Below the pieces are notes generated by a model. It was not told the origin of the DNA. It made no database searches and saw only the letters and a program-made list of their open reading frames with translations. The position numbers and the translations under genes were made by a program. Positions 31,907 through 40,870 of a stretch of 64,000 nt of DNA are shown here, in pieces; the first letter of the stretch is position 1, and every line of letters begins with the position of its first letter. The stretch comes from Streptomyces sp. NRRL F-5727 (GTDB taxonomy: Bacteria; Actinomycetota; Actinomycetes; Streptomycetales; Streptomycetaceae), in NCBI RefSeq assembly GCF_000719555.1, contig NZ_JOGX01000005.1, positions 1 through 64,000 on the forward strand, given 5' to 3'.

Positions 31907-33004
31907 ATGCGGGTGGAACGGGTGACGGGCACCGCGCGGACCGTCGGGGAGTCCGGCGGCGGCAGCGGCGCGGACCGCGGCGCCGGCGGCCGTACCGTCG
32001 GGATCAAGGACGTGGCCCGGGAGGCCGGCGTCTCCGTCGGCACCGTCTCCAACGTGATCAACCAGCCGGAGCGGGTCTCCCCGGCCACCCTCGAACACGT
32101 CCGCCGGGTCATCGACCGGCTCGGCTACGTGCGCAGCGAGTCCGCCCGCCAGCTCCGGGCCGGCCGCAGCCGGATCATGGCGCTGCTCGTCCTCGACATG
32201 GGCAACCCCTTCTTCGTCGACATCGCCCGCGGCGCCGAACGCACCGCCCGCGCCGCCGGACTGGGCGTCATGGTCTGCAACAGCGACCAGAACCCCGGCG
32301 ACGAGGCCGACTACCTCTCGCTCTTCGCCGAGCAGCGGGTGCGCGGCGTCCTGGTCACCCCCGCCGACCCCAGCGGCGCCAACCTCCGTGACTTCCGCCG
32401 CCACGGCATCCCGTACGTCCTGGTCGACCGGGTCGGCGGGGACGGCGGCGGCTGCTCGGTCTCCGTCGACGACGTCGTCGGCGGCTCCCTCGCCATCCGC
32501 CACCTCGCCGCCGCCGGCCACCGCTCCTTCGCGTACGTCAGCGGCCCCGACCGCCTCCAGCAGGTGCGGGACCGCCGCGAGGGCGCGCTGCTGGCGCTCG
32601 CCGAGGCCGGACTGCCCGCCGCGGCCCTCCGCGAGATCCCGGCGGACCGGCTCGACGTGGCCTCGGGCCGGGACGCCGGCTCCCGGCTGCTCGGCCTCGC
32701 CGACCGCCCCACCGCCGTCTTCTGCGCCAACGACCTGCTGGCCCTCGGCGTCCTCCAGGCGCTGTACGCGGCGGGGGTGCGGGTCCCGGAGGAGATGGCG
32801 ATCGTCGGCTACGACGACATCGAGTTCGCGGCGGCCGCCACCGTCCCGCTCACCTCCGTGCGCCAGCCGGCCCTGACCCTGGGGGCCCGGGCCGCCGAAC
32901 TGCTCCTGGAGGAGACCGGCGAGGCGGCGGCCGACCACCGGCACCAGCAGGTGGTGCTCCAGCCGGAGCTGGTCGTCCGCCGCTCCAGCCTCACCCCCCG
33001 CTGA
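31907..33004 (+). CDS. LacI-family transcriptional regulator
   Basis: 365 residues. A Gly/Ala/Arg-rich N-terminal extension of ~30 residues precedes the HTH (TVGIKDVAREAGVSVGTVSNVINQPERV) and hinge. The effector domain includes IMALLVLDMGNPFFVDIARGAE and AVFCANDLLALGVLQALYAAG. The start is uncertain: ATG codons at 31847 and 31907 are in frame, but a TAGGAT box at 31844 makes the first unlikely. It may bind the CG-centred palindrome before rhaM. It converges with xylA with only 24 bp between the stops. Confidence 0.87.
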   Translation: MRVERVTGTARTVGESGGGSGADRGAGGRTVGIKDVAREAGVSVGTVSNVINQPERVSPATLEHVRRVIDRLGYVRSESARQLRAGRSRIMALLVLDMGNPFFVDIARGAERTARAAGLGVMVCNSDQNPGDEADYLSLFAEQRVRGVLVTPADPSGANLRDFRRHGIPYVLVDRVGGDGGGCSVSVDDVVGGSLAIRHLAAAGHRSFAYVSGPDRLQQVRDRREGALLALAEAGLPAAALREIPADRLDVASGRDAGSRLLGLADRPTAVFCANDLLALGVLQALYAAGVRVPEEMAIVGYDDIEFAAAATVPLTSVRQPALTLGARAAELLLEETGEAAADHRHQQVVLQPELVVRRSSLTPR

Positions 33005-33028
33005 CGCTGCCGCGGGGGGCGGCCGGGC

Positions 33029-34201
33029 TCAGCGCCGCACGCCGAGCAGGTGCTCCAGGGCCAGCTGGTCCAGCCGCTCGAAGGCCATCGAGCGCGCCGC
33101 GGCCGCGTCCGCGTCGAAGGTCTCGTACGCGGTCGGGTCGGCCAGCAGCTCGGCCAGGCCCTCGGCGGCGGTGGGCACCGCCAGCTCGGGGAGCCGGGAC
33201 GCGGCGAGGGCCTCGACGACCTCCGGGTCGGCGCGGAACTCCGCCGCCCGCTCCTTGAGGATCAGGTAGTTCCGCATGCAGTTCTTCGCCGACTCCCAGA
33301 CGCCGTCGAAGCCGTCCGTGCGCACCGGCTTGAAGTCGAAGTGGCGCGGGCCCGTGTAGCCGGCCGACTCCAGCAGGTCCACCAGCCAGAACGCCTGGCG
33401 CAGGTCGCCGGCGCCGAACCGGAAGTCCTGGTCGTACTTGATGCCGGACTGGCCGTTGAGGTCGATGTGGAACAGCTTGCCCGCCCACAGCGCCTGCGCG
33501 ATGCCGTGCGGGAAGTTCAGCCCGGCCATCTGCTCGTGGCCCGTCTCCGGGTTGACGCCCACCAGCTCGGGGCGCTCCAGGCGCTCGATGAAGGCGAGGG
33601 CGTGGCCGATGGTGGGCAGCAGGATGTCGCCGCGCGGCTCGTTCGGCTTCGGCTCGATCGCGAACCGCAGGTCGTACCCCTGCTCGGTGACGTACTGGCC
33701 GAGGAGGTCGAACGCCTCCTTCATCCGGTCCAGGGCGACCCGCACGTCCTTCGCCGCACCGGACTCGGCGCCCTCGCGGCCGCCCCAGGCGACGTACACC
33801 CGCGCGCCGAGCTCGACGGCGAGGTCGATGTTGCGGATCGTCTTGCGCAGGGCGAAGCGGCGGACGTCCCGGTCGTTGGCGGTGAAGGCGCCGTCCTTGA
33901 AGACCGGGTGGGCGAAGAGGTTGGTGGTGGCCATGGGGACCTGGAGGCCGGTGCGGTCGAGGGCGTCCCGGAACCGCTTCACGACGGCCTCGCGCTCCGC
34001 CTCCGGCGCGCCGAAGGGGATGAGGTCGTCGTCGTGGAAGGTGACGCCGTACGCCCCGAGCCCGGCCAGCCGCTCGACCGTCTCGACCGGGTCGAGGGCC
34101 GGGCGGGTCGCCTCGCCGAAGGGGTCGCGGCCCTGCCAGCCGACGGTCCAGAGGCCGAAGGTGAAACGGTCCTCGGGGGTGGGGGAGAAACGCTCGGTCA
34201 T
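33029..34201 (-). CDS. xylA: Xylose isomerase
   Basis: 390 residues, the usual Streptomyces length. Active-site blocks are intact: [23 protein letters not shown] with the catalytic His, [34 protein letters not shown] and [10 protein letters not shown], all metal or sugar ligands. It converts D-xylose to D-xylulose (and D-glucose to D-fructose in vitro). AGGAGAAGG precedes the ATG. It is divergent from xylB across a 123-bp region with an AT-rich operator-like core. Confidence 0.97.
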   Translation of the reverse strand: MTERFSPTPEDRFTFGLWTVGWQGRDPFGEATRPALDPVETVERLAGLGAYGVTFHDDDLIPFGAPEAEREAVVKRFRDALDRTGLQVPMATTNLFAHPVFKDGAFTANDRDVRRFALRKTIRNIDLAVELGARVYVAWGGREGAESGAAKDVRVALDRMKEAFDLLGQYVTEQGYDLRFAIEPKPNEPRGDILLPTIGHALAFIERLERPELVGVNPETGHEQMAGLNFPHGIAQALWAGKLFHIDLNGQSGIKYDQDFRFGAGDLRQAFWLVDLLESAGYTGPRHFDFKPVRTDGFDGVWESAKNCMRNYLILKERAAEFRADPEVVEALAASRLPELAVPTAAEGLAELLADPTAYETFDADAAAARSMAFERLDQLALEHLLGVRR

Positions 34202-34230
34202 GGTGGGTTCCTTCTCCTGGTGACCTGGCG

Positions 34231-34262
34231 GGAGGATTTGTTTTCTGAGATAACTAATACGC
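34231..34262. promoter_or_regulatory. AT-rich core of the divergent xylA/xylB promoter
   Basis: Around GGATTTGTTTTCTGAG and ATAACTAATAC the GC content drops sharply compared with both flanks. It is the only such island in the 123-bp divergent region, so it must hold the promoter elements and probably the xylose repressor site. The ROK protein encoded at 38498 is a candidate ligand. Confidence 0.5.
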
Positions 34263-34324
34263 CACCGACGCCCGGCGGCGCCAGACCCCATGAGCCACCC
34301 AGATGAGAGAAGAGAGGTGAGGGC

Positions 34325-35803
34325 GTGCCCGTCAGCCGCTCCGTCGTGATCGGCGTGGACAGCTCCACGCAGTCCACGAAGGCCGTCGCCGTCGACACCG
34401 CCACCGGCGAGGTCCTCGGCCTCGGCCGCGCCCCGCACACCGTCACCGGCACCGGCGGCGCCCGCGAGAGCGACCCCGATCAGTGGTGGACCGCCCTGGT
34501 CACCGCCGTCCGCGCGGCCGTACGCGAAGCGGGTCTCGCCCCGGAGGCCGTCACCGCACTCGCCGTGGCCGGCCAGCAGCACGGCCTCGTCGCGCTCGGC
34601 GCCGACCACCGGCCGCTGCGCCCCGCCCTGCTCTGGAACGACACCCGCTCCGCCCCGCAGGCCGCCGCCCTCACCGACCGCCTCGGCGGCCCGAAGGCAT
34701 GGCTCGACCGCACCGGCTCGGTCCCCGTCGCCTCCATGACCGCCGCCAAGTGGCAGTGGCTCCGCGAGCACGAACCGCACCACGCCGAGGCCGCCGCGGC
34801 CGTCCGCCTCCCGCACGACCTCCTCACGGAACGCCTCTCGGGCGAAGCCCTCACCGACCCCGGCGACGCCTCCGGCACGTGCTGGTACTCCACCGCCGAC
34901 GGCGCCTACGACCCCGCCCTCCTCGACCTGCTCGGCCTGGACCCCGCGCTGCTGCCGACGGTCGCCCCGACCGGCGCCTCCCGCGCGGGCACCCTCACCG
35001 CGGCCGCCGCCGAGGCCCTCGGCCTGCCCCGTACGGTCACGGTCGCCGCCGGCACCGGCGACAACATGGCCGCCGCCGTCGGCCTCGGCCTCGGCTCCGC
35101 CGGCCTCCTTGACCACCCCGTGGTCAGCCTCGGCACCTCCGGCACCGTCTACGCCGCCACCCGCACCCGCCCCGCCGACCCGGCCCTCGCGGGTTTCGCC
35201 GCCACCGACGGCACGTACCTGCCTCTGGGCTGCACCCTCAACTGCACGCTCGCCGTCGACCGGTTCGCCGCGCTGCTCGGCCTCGACCGCGAGGACGCCC
35301 TGCCCGGCGGCGAGACGGTCGTCCTGCCGTACCTGGACGGCGAGCGCACCCCCGACCTCCCGGCCGCCTCCGGACTCGTCACCGGCCTGCGCCACACCAC
35401 CGACCCGCGCGCGGTCCTCGGCGCCGCCTACGAGGGCGCCGCCTTCACCCTCCTCCGCGCCCTCGACGGCCTCCTCACCGCCTGCGGCCTCGACCCCGCC
35501 GACCCCGCCGTACGCGACCGCCCGCTCCGCCTCATCGGCGGCGGCGCCCGCGGCCGCACCTGGACGGAGACCGTCCGCCGCCTCTCCGGCCGCCCCCTCG
35601 TGCTCCCCGCCGCCACCGAACTCGTCGCCCTCGGCGCGGCCGCCCTCGCCGCCGGCGCCGCCACCGGCGAGGACCCGGTCACCCTCGCGACCGCCTGGGG
35701 CACGGGAGCGGGCGAGACCCTCCCGGCCGTCGCCCGCGACGAGGAGACGTGGGGGCGCGTCGAGGGGGTGCTGGGGGCGGCGACGCCGGGGCTGCTGTCC
35801 TGA
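34325..35803 (+). CDS. xylB: Xylulokinase
   Basis: 492 residues, FGGY kinase family. The N-terminal domain has [27 protein letters not shown] and LLWNDTRS. The C-terminal domain has [11 protein letters not shown] and [20 protein letters not shown] near the end. It phosphorylates D-xylulose to xylulose 5-phosphate. A GTG start follows AGAGAGGTGAGGG. Divergent from xylA, with which it makes the complete xylose entry route. Confidence 0.96.
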   Translation: MPVSRSVVIGVDSSTQSTKAVAVDTATGEVLGLGRAPHTVTGTGGARESDPDQWWTALVTAVRAAVREAGLAPEAVTALAVAGQQHGLVALGADHRPLRPALLWNDTRSAPQAAALTDRLGGPKAWLDRTGSVPVASMTAAKWQWLREHEPHHAEAAAAVRLPHDLLTERLSGEALTDPGDASGTCWYSTADGAYDPALLDLLGLDPALLPTVAPTGASRAGTLTAAAAEALGLPRTVTVAAGTGDNMAAAVGLGLGSAGLLDHPVVSLGTSGTVYAATRTRPADPALAGFAATDGTYLPLGCTLNCTLAVDRFAALLGLDREDALPGGETVVLPYLDGERTPDLPAASGLVTGLRHTTDPRAVLGAAYEGAAFTLLRALDGLLTACGLDPADPAVRDRPLRLIGGGARGRTWTETVRRLSGRPLVLPAATELVALGAAALAAGAATGEDPVTLATAWGTGAGETLPAVARDEETWGRVEGVLGAATPGLLS

Positions 35804-35817
35804 GGGCGGGCGCGGTC

Positions 35818-35892
35818 GGATCCAGGGTCCGGGATGGTGGATCCCGGACATCGGATCCCGGACATTGGGTCCGGGATGTTGGATCCGGGATC
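35818..35892. repeat. Array of nested GGATCC/GGTCCGGGAT repeats after xylB
   Basis: About 75 bp built from variants of one block: ATCCCGGACAT occurs twice, its complement GTCCGGGAT twice, and GGATCC or GGATCCC five times. Several alternative hairpins are possible. It lies between the convergent xylB and a small gene and probably terminates both. Confidence 0.8.
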
Positions 35893-35913
35893 CACCGCGC
35901 CCCGGGGCGCCGC

Positions 35914-36114
35914 CTAACCCTCCTCGGGGGCCTTCTCGCCCTGCTGCCCGTCCTCGGCCTTCCCGGCGTCCCGGCGCCTGTCCGGGCGATCGGCCTCCGC
36001 CGCGGCGAACTCCGCCGCCGCCGAGTAGGTCTCCGGAATCGTGAGCAGGGAGGCCACGCCACGCGCCGCCACACCGGCCGCCCTGACCACGGCCTCCGCC
36101 AGTTCCTCCACCAT
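35914..36114 (-). CDS. Small hypothetical protein
   Basis: 66 residues, unknown family. A helical N-terminal half ([27 protein letters not shown]) is followed by a charged tail ([21 protein letters not shown]). GAGGGGACC before the ATG at 36114 supports the start. It is the last gene of the HxlR-panE-trpF run. Confidence 0.6.
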   Translation of the reverse strand: MVEELAEAVVRAAGVAARGVASLLTIPETYSAAAEFAAAEADRPDRRRDAGKAEDGQQGEKAPEEG

Positions 36115-36155
36115 CACGGGTCCCCTCGTTCTCGGTAGTGCGTCGTGCTTCACCC

Positions 36156-36797
36156 CTACTGACGTGCGGAGACGTCCGAGGGTTGAGCGGGCGGCGCGGC
36201 CTTCGCCGCCGCGACGAAGGCGCGGACGAGGTCGTGGTCCTTCACGCCGGGGGTCGACTCGACGCCGCTGGAGACGTCGACGCCCCACGGGCGGGCGGTG
36301 GCGATGGCCTCGGCGACGTTCCCGGGGGCGAGGCCGCCGGCCAGGAGCCAATGGCCCTCGGGGCGGGCCGTGTCCAGGAGCGAGAGGTCCCAGCGTGAAC
36401 CGGATCCCGCCTTGGGGGAGTCGAGCAGTAGGATCTCCTCGCCCAGCGCGCCCACCCGGGTGTCGGGCCCGTCGGCGAGCGCGGTCGCCCGCCACAGGTG
36501 CGGGAAGACCGCGGCGGCGGCCTCGAACTCGGCGCGGCCGTAGGCCCGTCCGTGCAGCTGGAGCGCGTCGAAGCCGAGGTCGGCGGCGATCCGGGCGGCC
36601 TCGGCGGCCGGGGTGTCGTTGACGACGAGCACCGACACCACGCCGTCCGGGACGTGCGCGACGAGCCCCGGCACCCGCTCCCGGTCGAGGCCCCGGACAC
36701 TGGTCCCGCTGATCACCAGGCCGACCGCGTCCGAGCCCGCCTCGGCGGCCACGTCGATGTCGGCGGTCGTGGCGAGTCCGCACACCTTGACGAACAC
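36156..36797 (-). CDS. trpF: Phosphoribosylanthranilate isomerase
   Basis: 213 residues, TrpF TIM barrel. The first strand is [13 protein letters not shown] with the catalytic Cys6. It continues [36 protein letters not shown] with the catalytic Asp, [15 protein letters not shown] for phosphate binding, and [20 protein letters not shown] at the end. It catalyses the Amadori rearrangement in tryptophan synthesis. A GTG start follows GAGGAGCGA. Many actinomycetes rely on bifunctional PriA instead, so a separate trpF beside panE, and away from other trp genes, is notable. Confidence 0.92.
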   Translation of the reverse strand: MFVKVCGLATTADIDVAAEAGSDAVGLVISGTSVRGLDRERVPGLVAHVPDGVVSVLVVNDTPAAEAARIAADLGFDALQLHGRAYGRAEFEAAAAVFPHLWRATALADGPDTRVGALGEEILLLDSPKAGSGSRWDLSLLDTARPEGHWLLAGGLAPGNVAEAIATARPWGVDVSSGVESTPGVKDHDLVRAFVAAAKAAPPAQPSDVSARQ

Positions 36798-36835
36798 TCT
36801 GTCGCTCCTCTGCTCCCGTCCCGGCGCCGCCGAGC

Positions 36836-37780
36836 CTACTGACCGCTTCCGGCGGCGTCGATCCGCCGCTGGTGCACCCGCAGGTGGAGGGTGGCCAGGT
36901 CGAGCAGCGGGGTCGGCACGCCGAGGGCGCGGGCCCGCGCGGTCAGGTCCCCGAAGAGGTGCTCGACCTCGGTGGCCCTGCCCGCCGTCAGGTCCCGGTA
37001 GAGCGAGGGCACCATGGGCGAACCCGGCGCCGAGACCACCGCCAGCGTCGCCGCCCGCTCCTCCTCCGGCACCGGGTGCCCGGCCGCCGCGGCGACCGCC
37101 GCCGCCTCCGCGAGCACCGCGGGACCCAGCTCCGGGCCGCCGGGGGCGTCGTACACCTCGCCGACCGTGCCCCGCATCAGGCTGGTCACCGCGCCGAAGG
37201 TGGTGATGAAGACCCACTTGTGCCACATCGCGGTGACGATCGACGCGGGCACGGGCGCGTCGATCCCGGCGTCCTCCAGGACCGTACGGATCTCCTTCAC
37301 CCGCGGCGAGACCGCGCCGTCCCGCTCGCCGAGGGCGAGGTGCGCCAGCGGCGCGAGGCGCCGGATCGCACCGGTGTCGTCGAGCGCCGTGACCACCTTC
37401 GCGACCCCGCCGAGGACGGCTCCGGCGCCGAACCGGGCCTCCAGCGCGTCGAGGTGGGCCAGGCCGTTGAGCAGCGGCAGCACCGCCGTCCCCGGTCCGA
37501 CGAACGGGCCCAGGTCCGCCAGGGCCGCGTCGAGGGCGGTCGCCTTCACGCCGAGCAGGACGAGGTCGTACGGGCCTCCCGACGGCGCCTCGCCGGCCGT
37601 GACGAGCCGGGGCGCGTCCAGCACCCACTCCTCGTCCCGGCCCACCACCCGCAGCCCGCCCGCGCGCAGCGCCGCCGCGCGCCCGGGGCGGACCAGGAAG
37701 GTGACGTCCTGCCCGGAGCGGGCCAGCATCGTGCCGAAGTAGCCACCGGTGGCACCGGCGCCGACGACGAGGATCTTCAT
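36836..37780 (-). CDS. panE: 2-dehydropantoate 2-reductase (ketopantoate reductase)
   Basis: 314 residues. KILVVGAGATGGYFGTML is the NADPH loop, followed by VTFLVRPGRAAALR. The catalytic Lys is in DLVLLGVKATAL, and the C-terminal helical domain has MWHKWVFITTFGAVTSLMRG and the Glu/Ser region RATEVEHLFG. It reduces ketopantoate to pantoate for CoA, or a related 2-keto acid. Its ATG overlaps the HxlR stop (ATGA), so the regulator and the reductase are coupled. Confidence 0.92.
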   Translation of the reverse strand: MKILVVGAGATGGYFGTMLARSGQDVTFLVRPGRAAALRAGGLRVVGRDEEWVLDAPRLVTAGEAPSGGPYDLVLLGVKATALDAALADLGPFVGPGTAVLPLLNGLAHLDALEARFGAGAVLGGVAKVVTALDDTGAIRRLAPLAHLALGERDGAVSPRVKEIRTVLEDAGIDAPVPASIVTAMWHKWVFITTFGAVTSLMRGTVGEVYDAPGGPELGPAVLAEAAAVAAAAGHPVPEEERAATLAVVSAPGSPMVPSLYRDLTAGRATEVEHLFGDLTARARALGVPTPLLDLATLHLRVHQRRIDAAGSGQ

Positions 37781-38346
37781 GGGGTTCCCTTCGTGGTGCG
37801 CCGGACCGGCGCCGTGGTGAGCAGCGGGGTGAGCAGCCGGTGCGGGCGGGCCAGGGCCGCCGTGACCGGGTCGGCGTCGTCGCCGGGCGGGGCGAGCCCG
37901 GGTCCCGGGGCGACCAGCAGGTCGCCGGGCGGGACGGCGGCGCCGCAGCCGGAGCAGTGCCCGTCGGGGCCGACCCGGGCCCCGTCGGCGTGGTGCAGGA
38001 AGAGGCGGCGCGGCCCGCCGCCGGGCGGCGGCGCGTGCTCCTCGCCCCAGTCGGTGAGCGCCCGGACGGCCGGCCACAGCCCGAGGCCCTTGGCGGTGAC
38101 GACGTACACCTCGCGGCGGCCGCCGCCCGGGTCGGGGCGGCGGTCCAGGACGCCGGCGGCGGTGAGCCCGGCCAGCCGGTCGGTGAGCACCGCCCGGGGC
38201 AGCGACAGGTGCGCGGCGAACTCGCCGAACCTGCGCACTCCGTAGAAGGCGTCCCGCAGGATCAGCAGCGTCCAGCGCTCGCCGACGACCTCCATCGCGC
38301 GGGCGAGGGAGCAGGTCTGGCCGCGGTAGTCGCGCGGAAGGGTCAT
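37777..38346 (-). CDS. HxlR-family transcriptional regulator
   Basis: 189 residues. It has the HxlR winged helix (CSLARAMEVVGERWTLLILRDAFYGVRRFGEF, then LPRAVLTDRLAGLTAAGVL and the wing REVYVVTAKG), with the conserved Cys that senses thiol-reactive or oxidative stress in some relatives. A C-terminal extension with CSGCGAAV could bind a metal. A TACGCT box 7 bp before the ATG suggests a leaderless message. A palindrome overlaps the -35 region, so it is probably autoregulated. Confidence 0.9.
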   Translation of the reverse strand: MTLPRDYRGQTCSLARAMEVVGERWTLLILRDAFYGVRRFGEFAAHLSLPRAVLTDRLAGLTAAGVLDRRPDPGGGRREVYVVTAKGLGLWPAVRALTDWGEEHAPPPGGGPRRLFLHHADGARVGPDGHCSGCGAAVPPGDLLVAPGPGLAPPGDDADPVTAALARPHRLLTPLLTTAPVRRTTKGTP

Positions 38347-38351
38347 GGCGG

Positions 38352-38388
38352 GCAGCGTAGCCGAAAGAGTTCGGTCACTGAACTCTTT
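38352..38388 (-). promoter_or_regulatory. HxlR promoter and operator
   Basis: On the minus strand TTCAGT, 17 bp, TACGCT (38352-38357) make the promoter. AAAGAGTTC (38364-38372), 7 bp, GAACTCTTT (38380-38388) is a perfect inverted repeat covering the -35 box, and the inner ACTGAAC matches the half-site before the ABM gene at 12392. Confidence 0.75.
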
Positions 38389-38497
38389 TCCCGTGCGGGG
38401 TGCCGGTTCCCCGTGCGGGGGCGCCGGCCGGCTTCCCGGGGAGGTGCCGGGAGGCGTTTCTGTTCGAGTGAAAGGGGCGACTAGGCTCACGCTCACC

Positions 38498-39694
38498 ATG
38501 AACCAGCCCACGGAACCCAAGGCCGACAAGTCGGGCGTGCGCCGGCACAACCTGAGCCTCGTCCTCAGGACCGTCCACGACGCCGGCGAGACCACCCGGG
38601 CCGCCGTCGCCGCCCGCGTCGGGCTCACCCGGCCCGCCGTCTCCTCCCTCGTGGAACAGCTCCTCGACCTCGGGTTCCTGGTCGAGTCCGGCAAGACCTT
38701 CAGCGGCCAGGCGGGCCGCCCCGGCACCGTCCTCAAGCCGGCCGGGACCGGCCCCGCCGCCCTCGGCGTCGAGATCAACGTCGCCTACGTCTCCGTCTGC
38801 CTGGTGGACCTCACCGGCGCCGACCGGATCCGCCGCACCGTCCGGGTCGACAACCGCGCCGACGCCCCCGAGGTCCTCGCCCGCGCCGCCGGCGTCGCCG
38901 CCGAGGTGCTCGCCGAGGCCGAGGCCCTCGGCCTGAGCCCGGCCGGCGCCGCCCTCGCCCTGCCCGGCCTGGTCTCCGGCGGCACCGTCCGCCAGGCCCC
39001 CAACCTCGGCTGGCACGACACCCCCGCCGAGCGACTCTTCGGCGACTCCCTCGCCGCCCTCCGCCCCGGCGCCCACGGACTCCCGGTCGCCTCCGACAAC
39101 GAGGCCAACATGGCGGCCCTCGCCGAACTCCGCTTCGGCGCCGCCGGCACGCCCCGCACCTTCCTCCACCTCACCGGCGAGACCGGCGTCGGCGGCGCCG
39201 TCGTCGTCCACGGCGAACTCCTGCGCGGCGCCCACGGCTTCGCCGGCGAGATCGGGCACCTCGTCGTCGACGCCGAGGGGCCCCGCTGCCGCTGCGGCTC
39301 CCGCGGCTGTCTGGAGCAGTACGCGGGGCAGGCGGCGCTGCTGGGCGCGGCGGGCGCCGACGACGTCGACGACCTCGCCGCCCGCGCCGAGCGCGCCGAC
39401 CCGCGGACCCTCGCCGCCCTCGCCGAGGCCGGACGGATGCTCGGCCGCGCCCTCTCCGGCGCGGTCAACCTCCTCGACCCCGAGGCCGTCGTCCTCGGCG
39501 GCATCTACCCCCGGCTGATGCCCTGGCTGGCCCCGGCCGTCACCGCCGAGCTCGCCGAACGGGTCGTCTCCGGCCTCTGGCCCGCCGACGCCCCGCGCGT
39601 GCGCGCCGCCTCCCCGGCCACCGACGCGGCCCGGGGCGCCGCCGCCCTCGTCCTCCACGACATCCTCGCCGACCCGCTCGCCCACACCCGCTGA
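38498..39694 (+). CDS. ROK-family transcriptional regulator, candidate xylose repressor
   Basis: 398 residues. The winged helix is at ~15-75 (RRHNLSLVLRTVHDAGETTRAAVAARVGLTRPAVSSLV), then ROK domain with ALGVEINVAYVSVCLVDL, SDNEANMAALAEL, the zinc motif CRCGSRGCLEQYAG and HGFAGEIGHLVVD. The intact Glu/Gly/His pattern suggests it still binds a sugar. TAGGCT 10 bp before the ATG and the lack of SD suggest a near-leaderless message. Proximity to xylA/xylB makes it a candidate xylose repressor, but it is not adjacent to them. Confidence 0.88.
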   Translation: MNQPTEPKADKSGVRRHNLSLVLRTVHDAGETTRAAVAARVGLTRPAVSSLVEQLLDLGFLVESGKTFSGQAGRPGTVLKPAGTGPAALGVEINVAYVSVCLVDLTGADRIRRTVRVDNRADAPEVLARAAGVAAEVLAEAEALGLSPAGAALALPGLVSGGTVRQAPNLGWHDTPAERLFGDSLAALRPGAHGLPVASDNEANMAALAELRFGAAGTPRTFLHLTGETGVGGAVVVHGELLRGAHGFAGEIGHLVVDAEGPRCRCGSRGCLEQYAGQAALLGAAGADDVDDLAARAERADPRTLAALAEAGRMLGRALSGAVNLLDPEAVVLGGIYPRLMPWLAPAVTAELAERVVSGLWPADAPRVRAASPATDAARGAAALVLHDILADPLAHTR

Positions 39695-39707
39695 CGGCGG
39701 ACCGCCG

Positions 39708-39791
39708 GGCGGAGAGGAACGGGCGGAGAAGAACGGGCGGATGAGGACGGGCGGATGAGGGCGGGCGGAGGGCGGCGGGCGGAAACGGGCG
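39708..39791. repeat. Six tandem 14-bp units
   Basis: Six units of 14 bp from 39708 to 39791, consensus GGCGGAtGAGGACG, degrading toward the end (GGCGGAGGGCGGCG, GGCGGAAACGGGCG). They begin 13 bp after the ROK stop and end just before the promoter of the S66 peptidase gene. Purine-rich on the plus strand. Confidence 0.88.
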
Positions 39792-39826
39792 AGCGGCCGC
39801 CGTCGACTCCCCCGTAGGGTGCGGGA

Positions 39827-40870
39827 ATGACGGACATCATCTTTCCTCCCAAGCCGCGCCCCGGGGACCGGGTCGCCGTGCTGTCACCCGCCGCCGGACT
39901 TCCCGAAGTGCTGCCGCTCCCCTTCGAGTTGGGTCTGCGGAGGCTGTCGGAGGAGTACGGGCTCGTGCCCGTCGAGTACCCGACCACGCGCAAGCTCGGC
40001 GCGTCCGCGCGGGACCGGGCCGACGATCTGCACGCGGCCTTCGCCGACCCCACCGTGAAGGCGATCGTCGCCAGCATCGGCGGCGACGACCAGATCACCC
40101 TCCTCCCTCACCTGGACGACGAGGTGATCCGTGCGAACCCCAAGCCGTTCTTCGGTTTCAGCGACAACACCAACCTGCTGATGCGGCTGTGGAACCTCGG
40201 CGTCGTCGGCTACCACGGCGCCGCCGTGATGACCCAGTTCGGCCGCCCCGGCGCCGTCCACCCGGTCACCGACGCCTCGGTGCGGGCCGCGCTCTTCGGC
40301 TCCGGCCCGTACGACCTGCCGGCCCCGACCGACACCAACGACGTCGAGCGCCCCTGGGAGGACCCCCGCACCTTCGACTCCGCGCCCGTCATGGAGCCCG
40401 CCGGGCCCTGGCACTGGCACCGGGCCGAGCGGGTGGTCGAGGGCCGCTCCTGGGGCGGCTGCCTGGAGATCGTCTCCCAACTCCTCATGGCGGGAGGGGA
40501 GATCGCCGAGCCGGAGGCGTACGAGGGCGGGGTGCTGTTCCTGGAGACCTCGGAGCTGCTGCCCACCGCCGACGAGGTGTTCCGGATCCTCCGGGCGATG
40601 GGGGAGCGGGGCCTGCTCGCCCGCTTCCCCGCGCTCCTCATGGGCCGGGCCCGCGCCTGGTCCTTCGACGCCCCCCACGACCCGGCCGGCCGGGCCGCCT
40701 ACCGGGAGGCCCAGCGCGCCGCCGTGCTCCGCGCGCTGGACGCCTACGCCCCCGACACCCTGGCCGTCTTCGACGTGGACCTCGGACACACCGACCCGCA
40801 GGTGGTGATCCCGTACGGCGGCACGATCCGCGTGGACGGCCCCGCCCGCCGGATCACGGTCACGTACTGA
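39827..40870 (+). CDS. S66-family LD-carboxypeptidase / MccF-like serine peptidase
   Basis: 347 residues. The catalytic Ser is in FFGFSDNTN, the Glu in VLFLETSE and the His in DVDLGHTDPQVV, the S66 Ser-Glu-His triad. RPGDRVAVLSPAAGLP opens the first domain. Members either trim peptidoglycan LD-bonds or cleave peptide-nucleotide toxins (MccF). No signal peptide, so it is cytoplasmic: recycling or self-immunity. TAGGGT 6 bp before the ATG suggests a leaderless message. Its 3' end overlaps the LysR gene by 11 bp. Confidence 0.9.
   Translation: MTDIIFPPKPRPGDRVAVLSPAAGLPEVLPLPFELGLRRLSEEYGLVPVEYPTTRKLGASARDRADDLHAAFADPTVKAIVASIGGDDQITLLPHLDDEVIRANPKPFFGFSDNTNLLMRLWNLGVVGYHGAAVMTQFGRPGAVHPVTDASVRAALFGSGPYDLPAPTDTNDVERPWEDPRTFDSAPVMEPAGPWHWHRAERVVEGRSWGGCLEIVSQLLMAGGEIAEPEAYEGGVLFLETSELLPTADEVFRILRAMGERGLLARFPALLMGRARAWSFDAPHDPAGRAAYREAQRAAVLRALDAYAPDTLAVFDVDLGHTDPQVVIPYGGTIRVDGPARRITVTY

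Noticed and set aside
34202..34324. Possible riboswitch between xylA and xylB
   Set aside because: Only an AT-rich promoter-like core is present; no conserved riboswitch-like structure could be found by eye.
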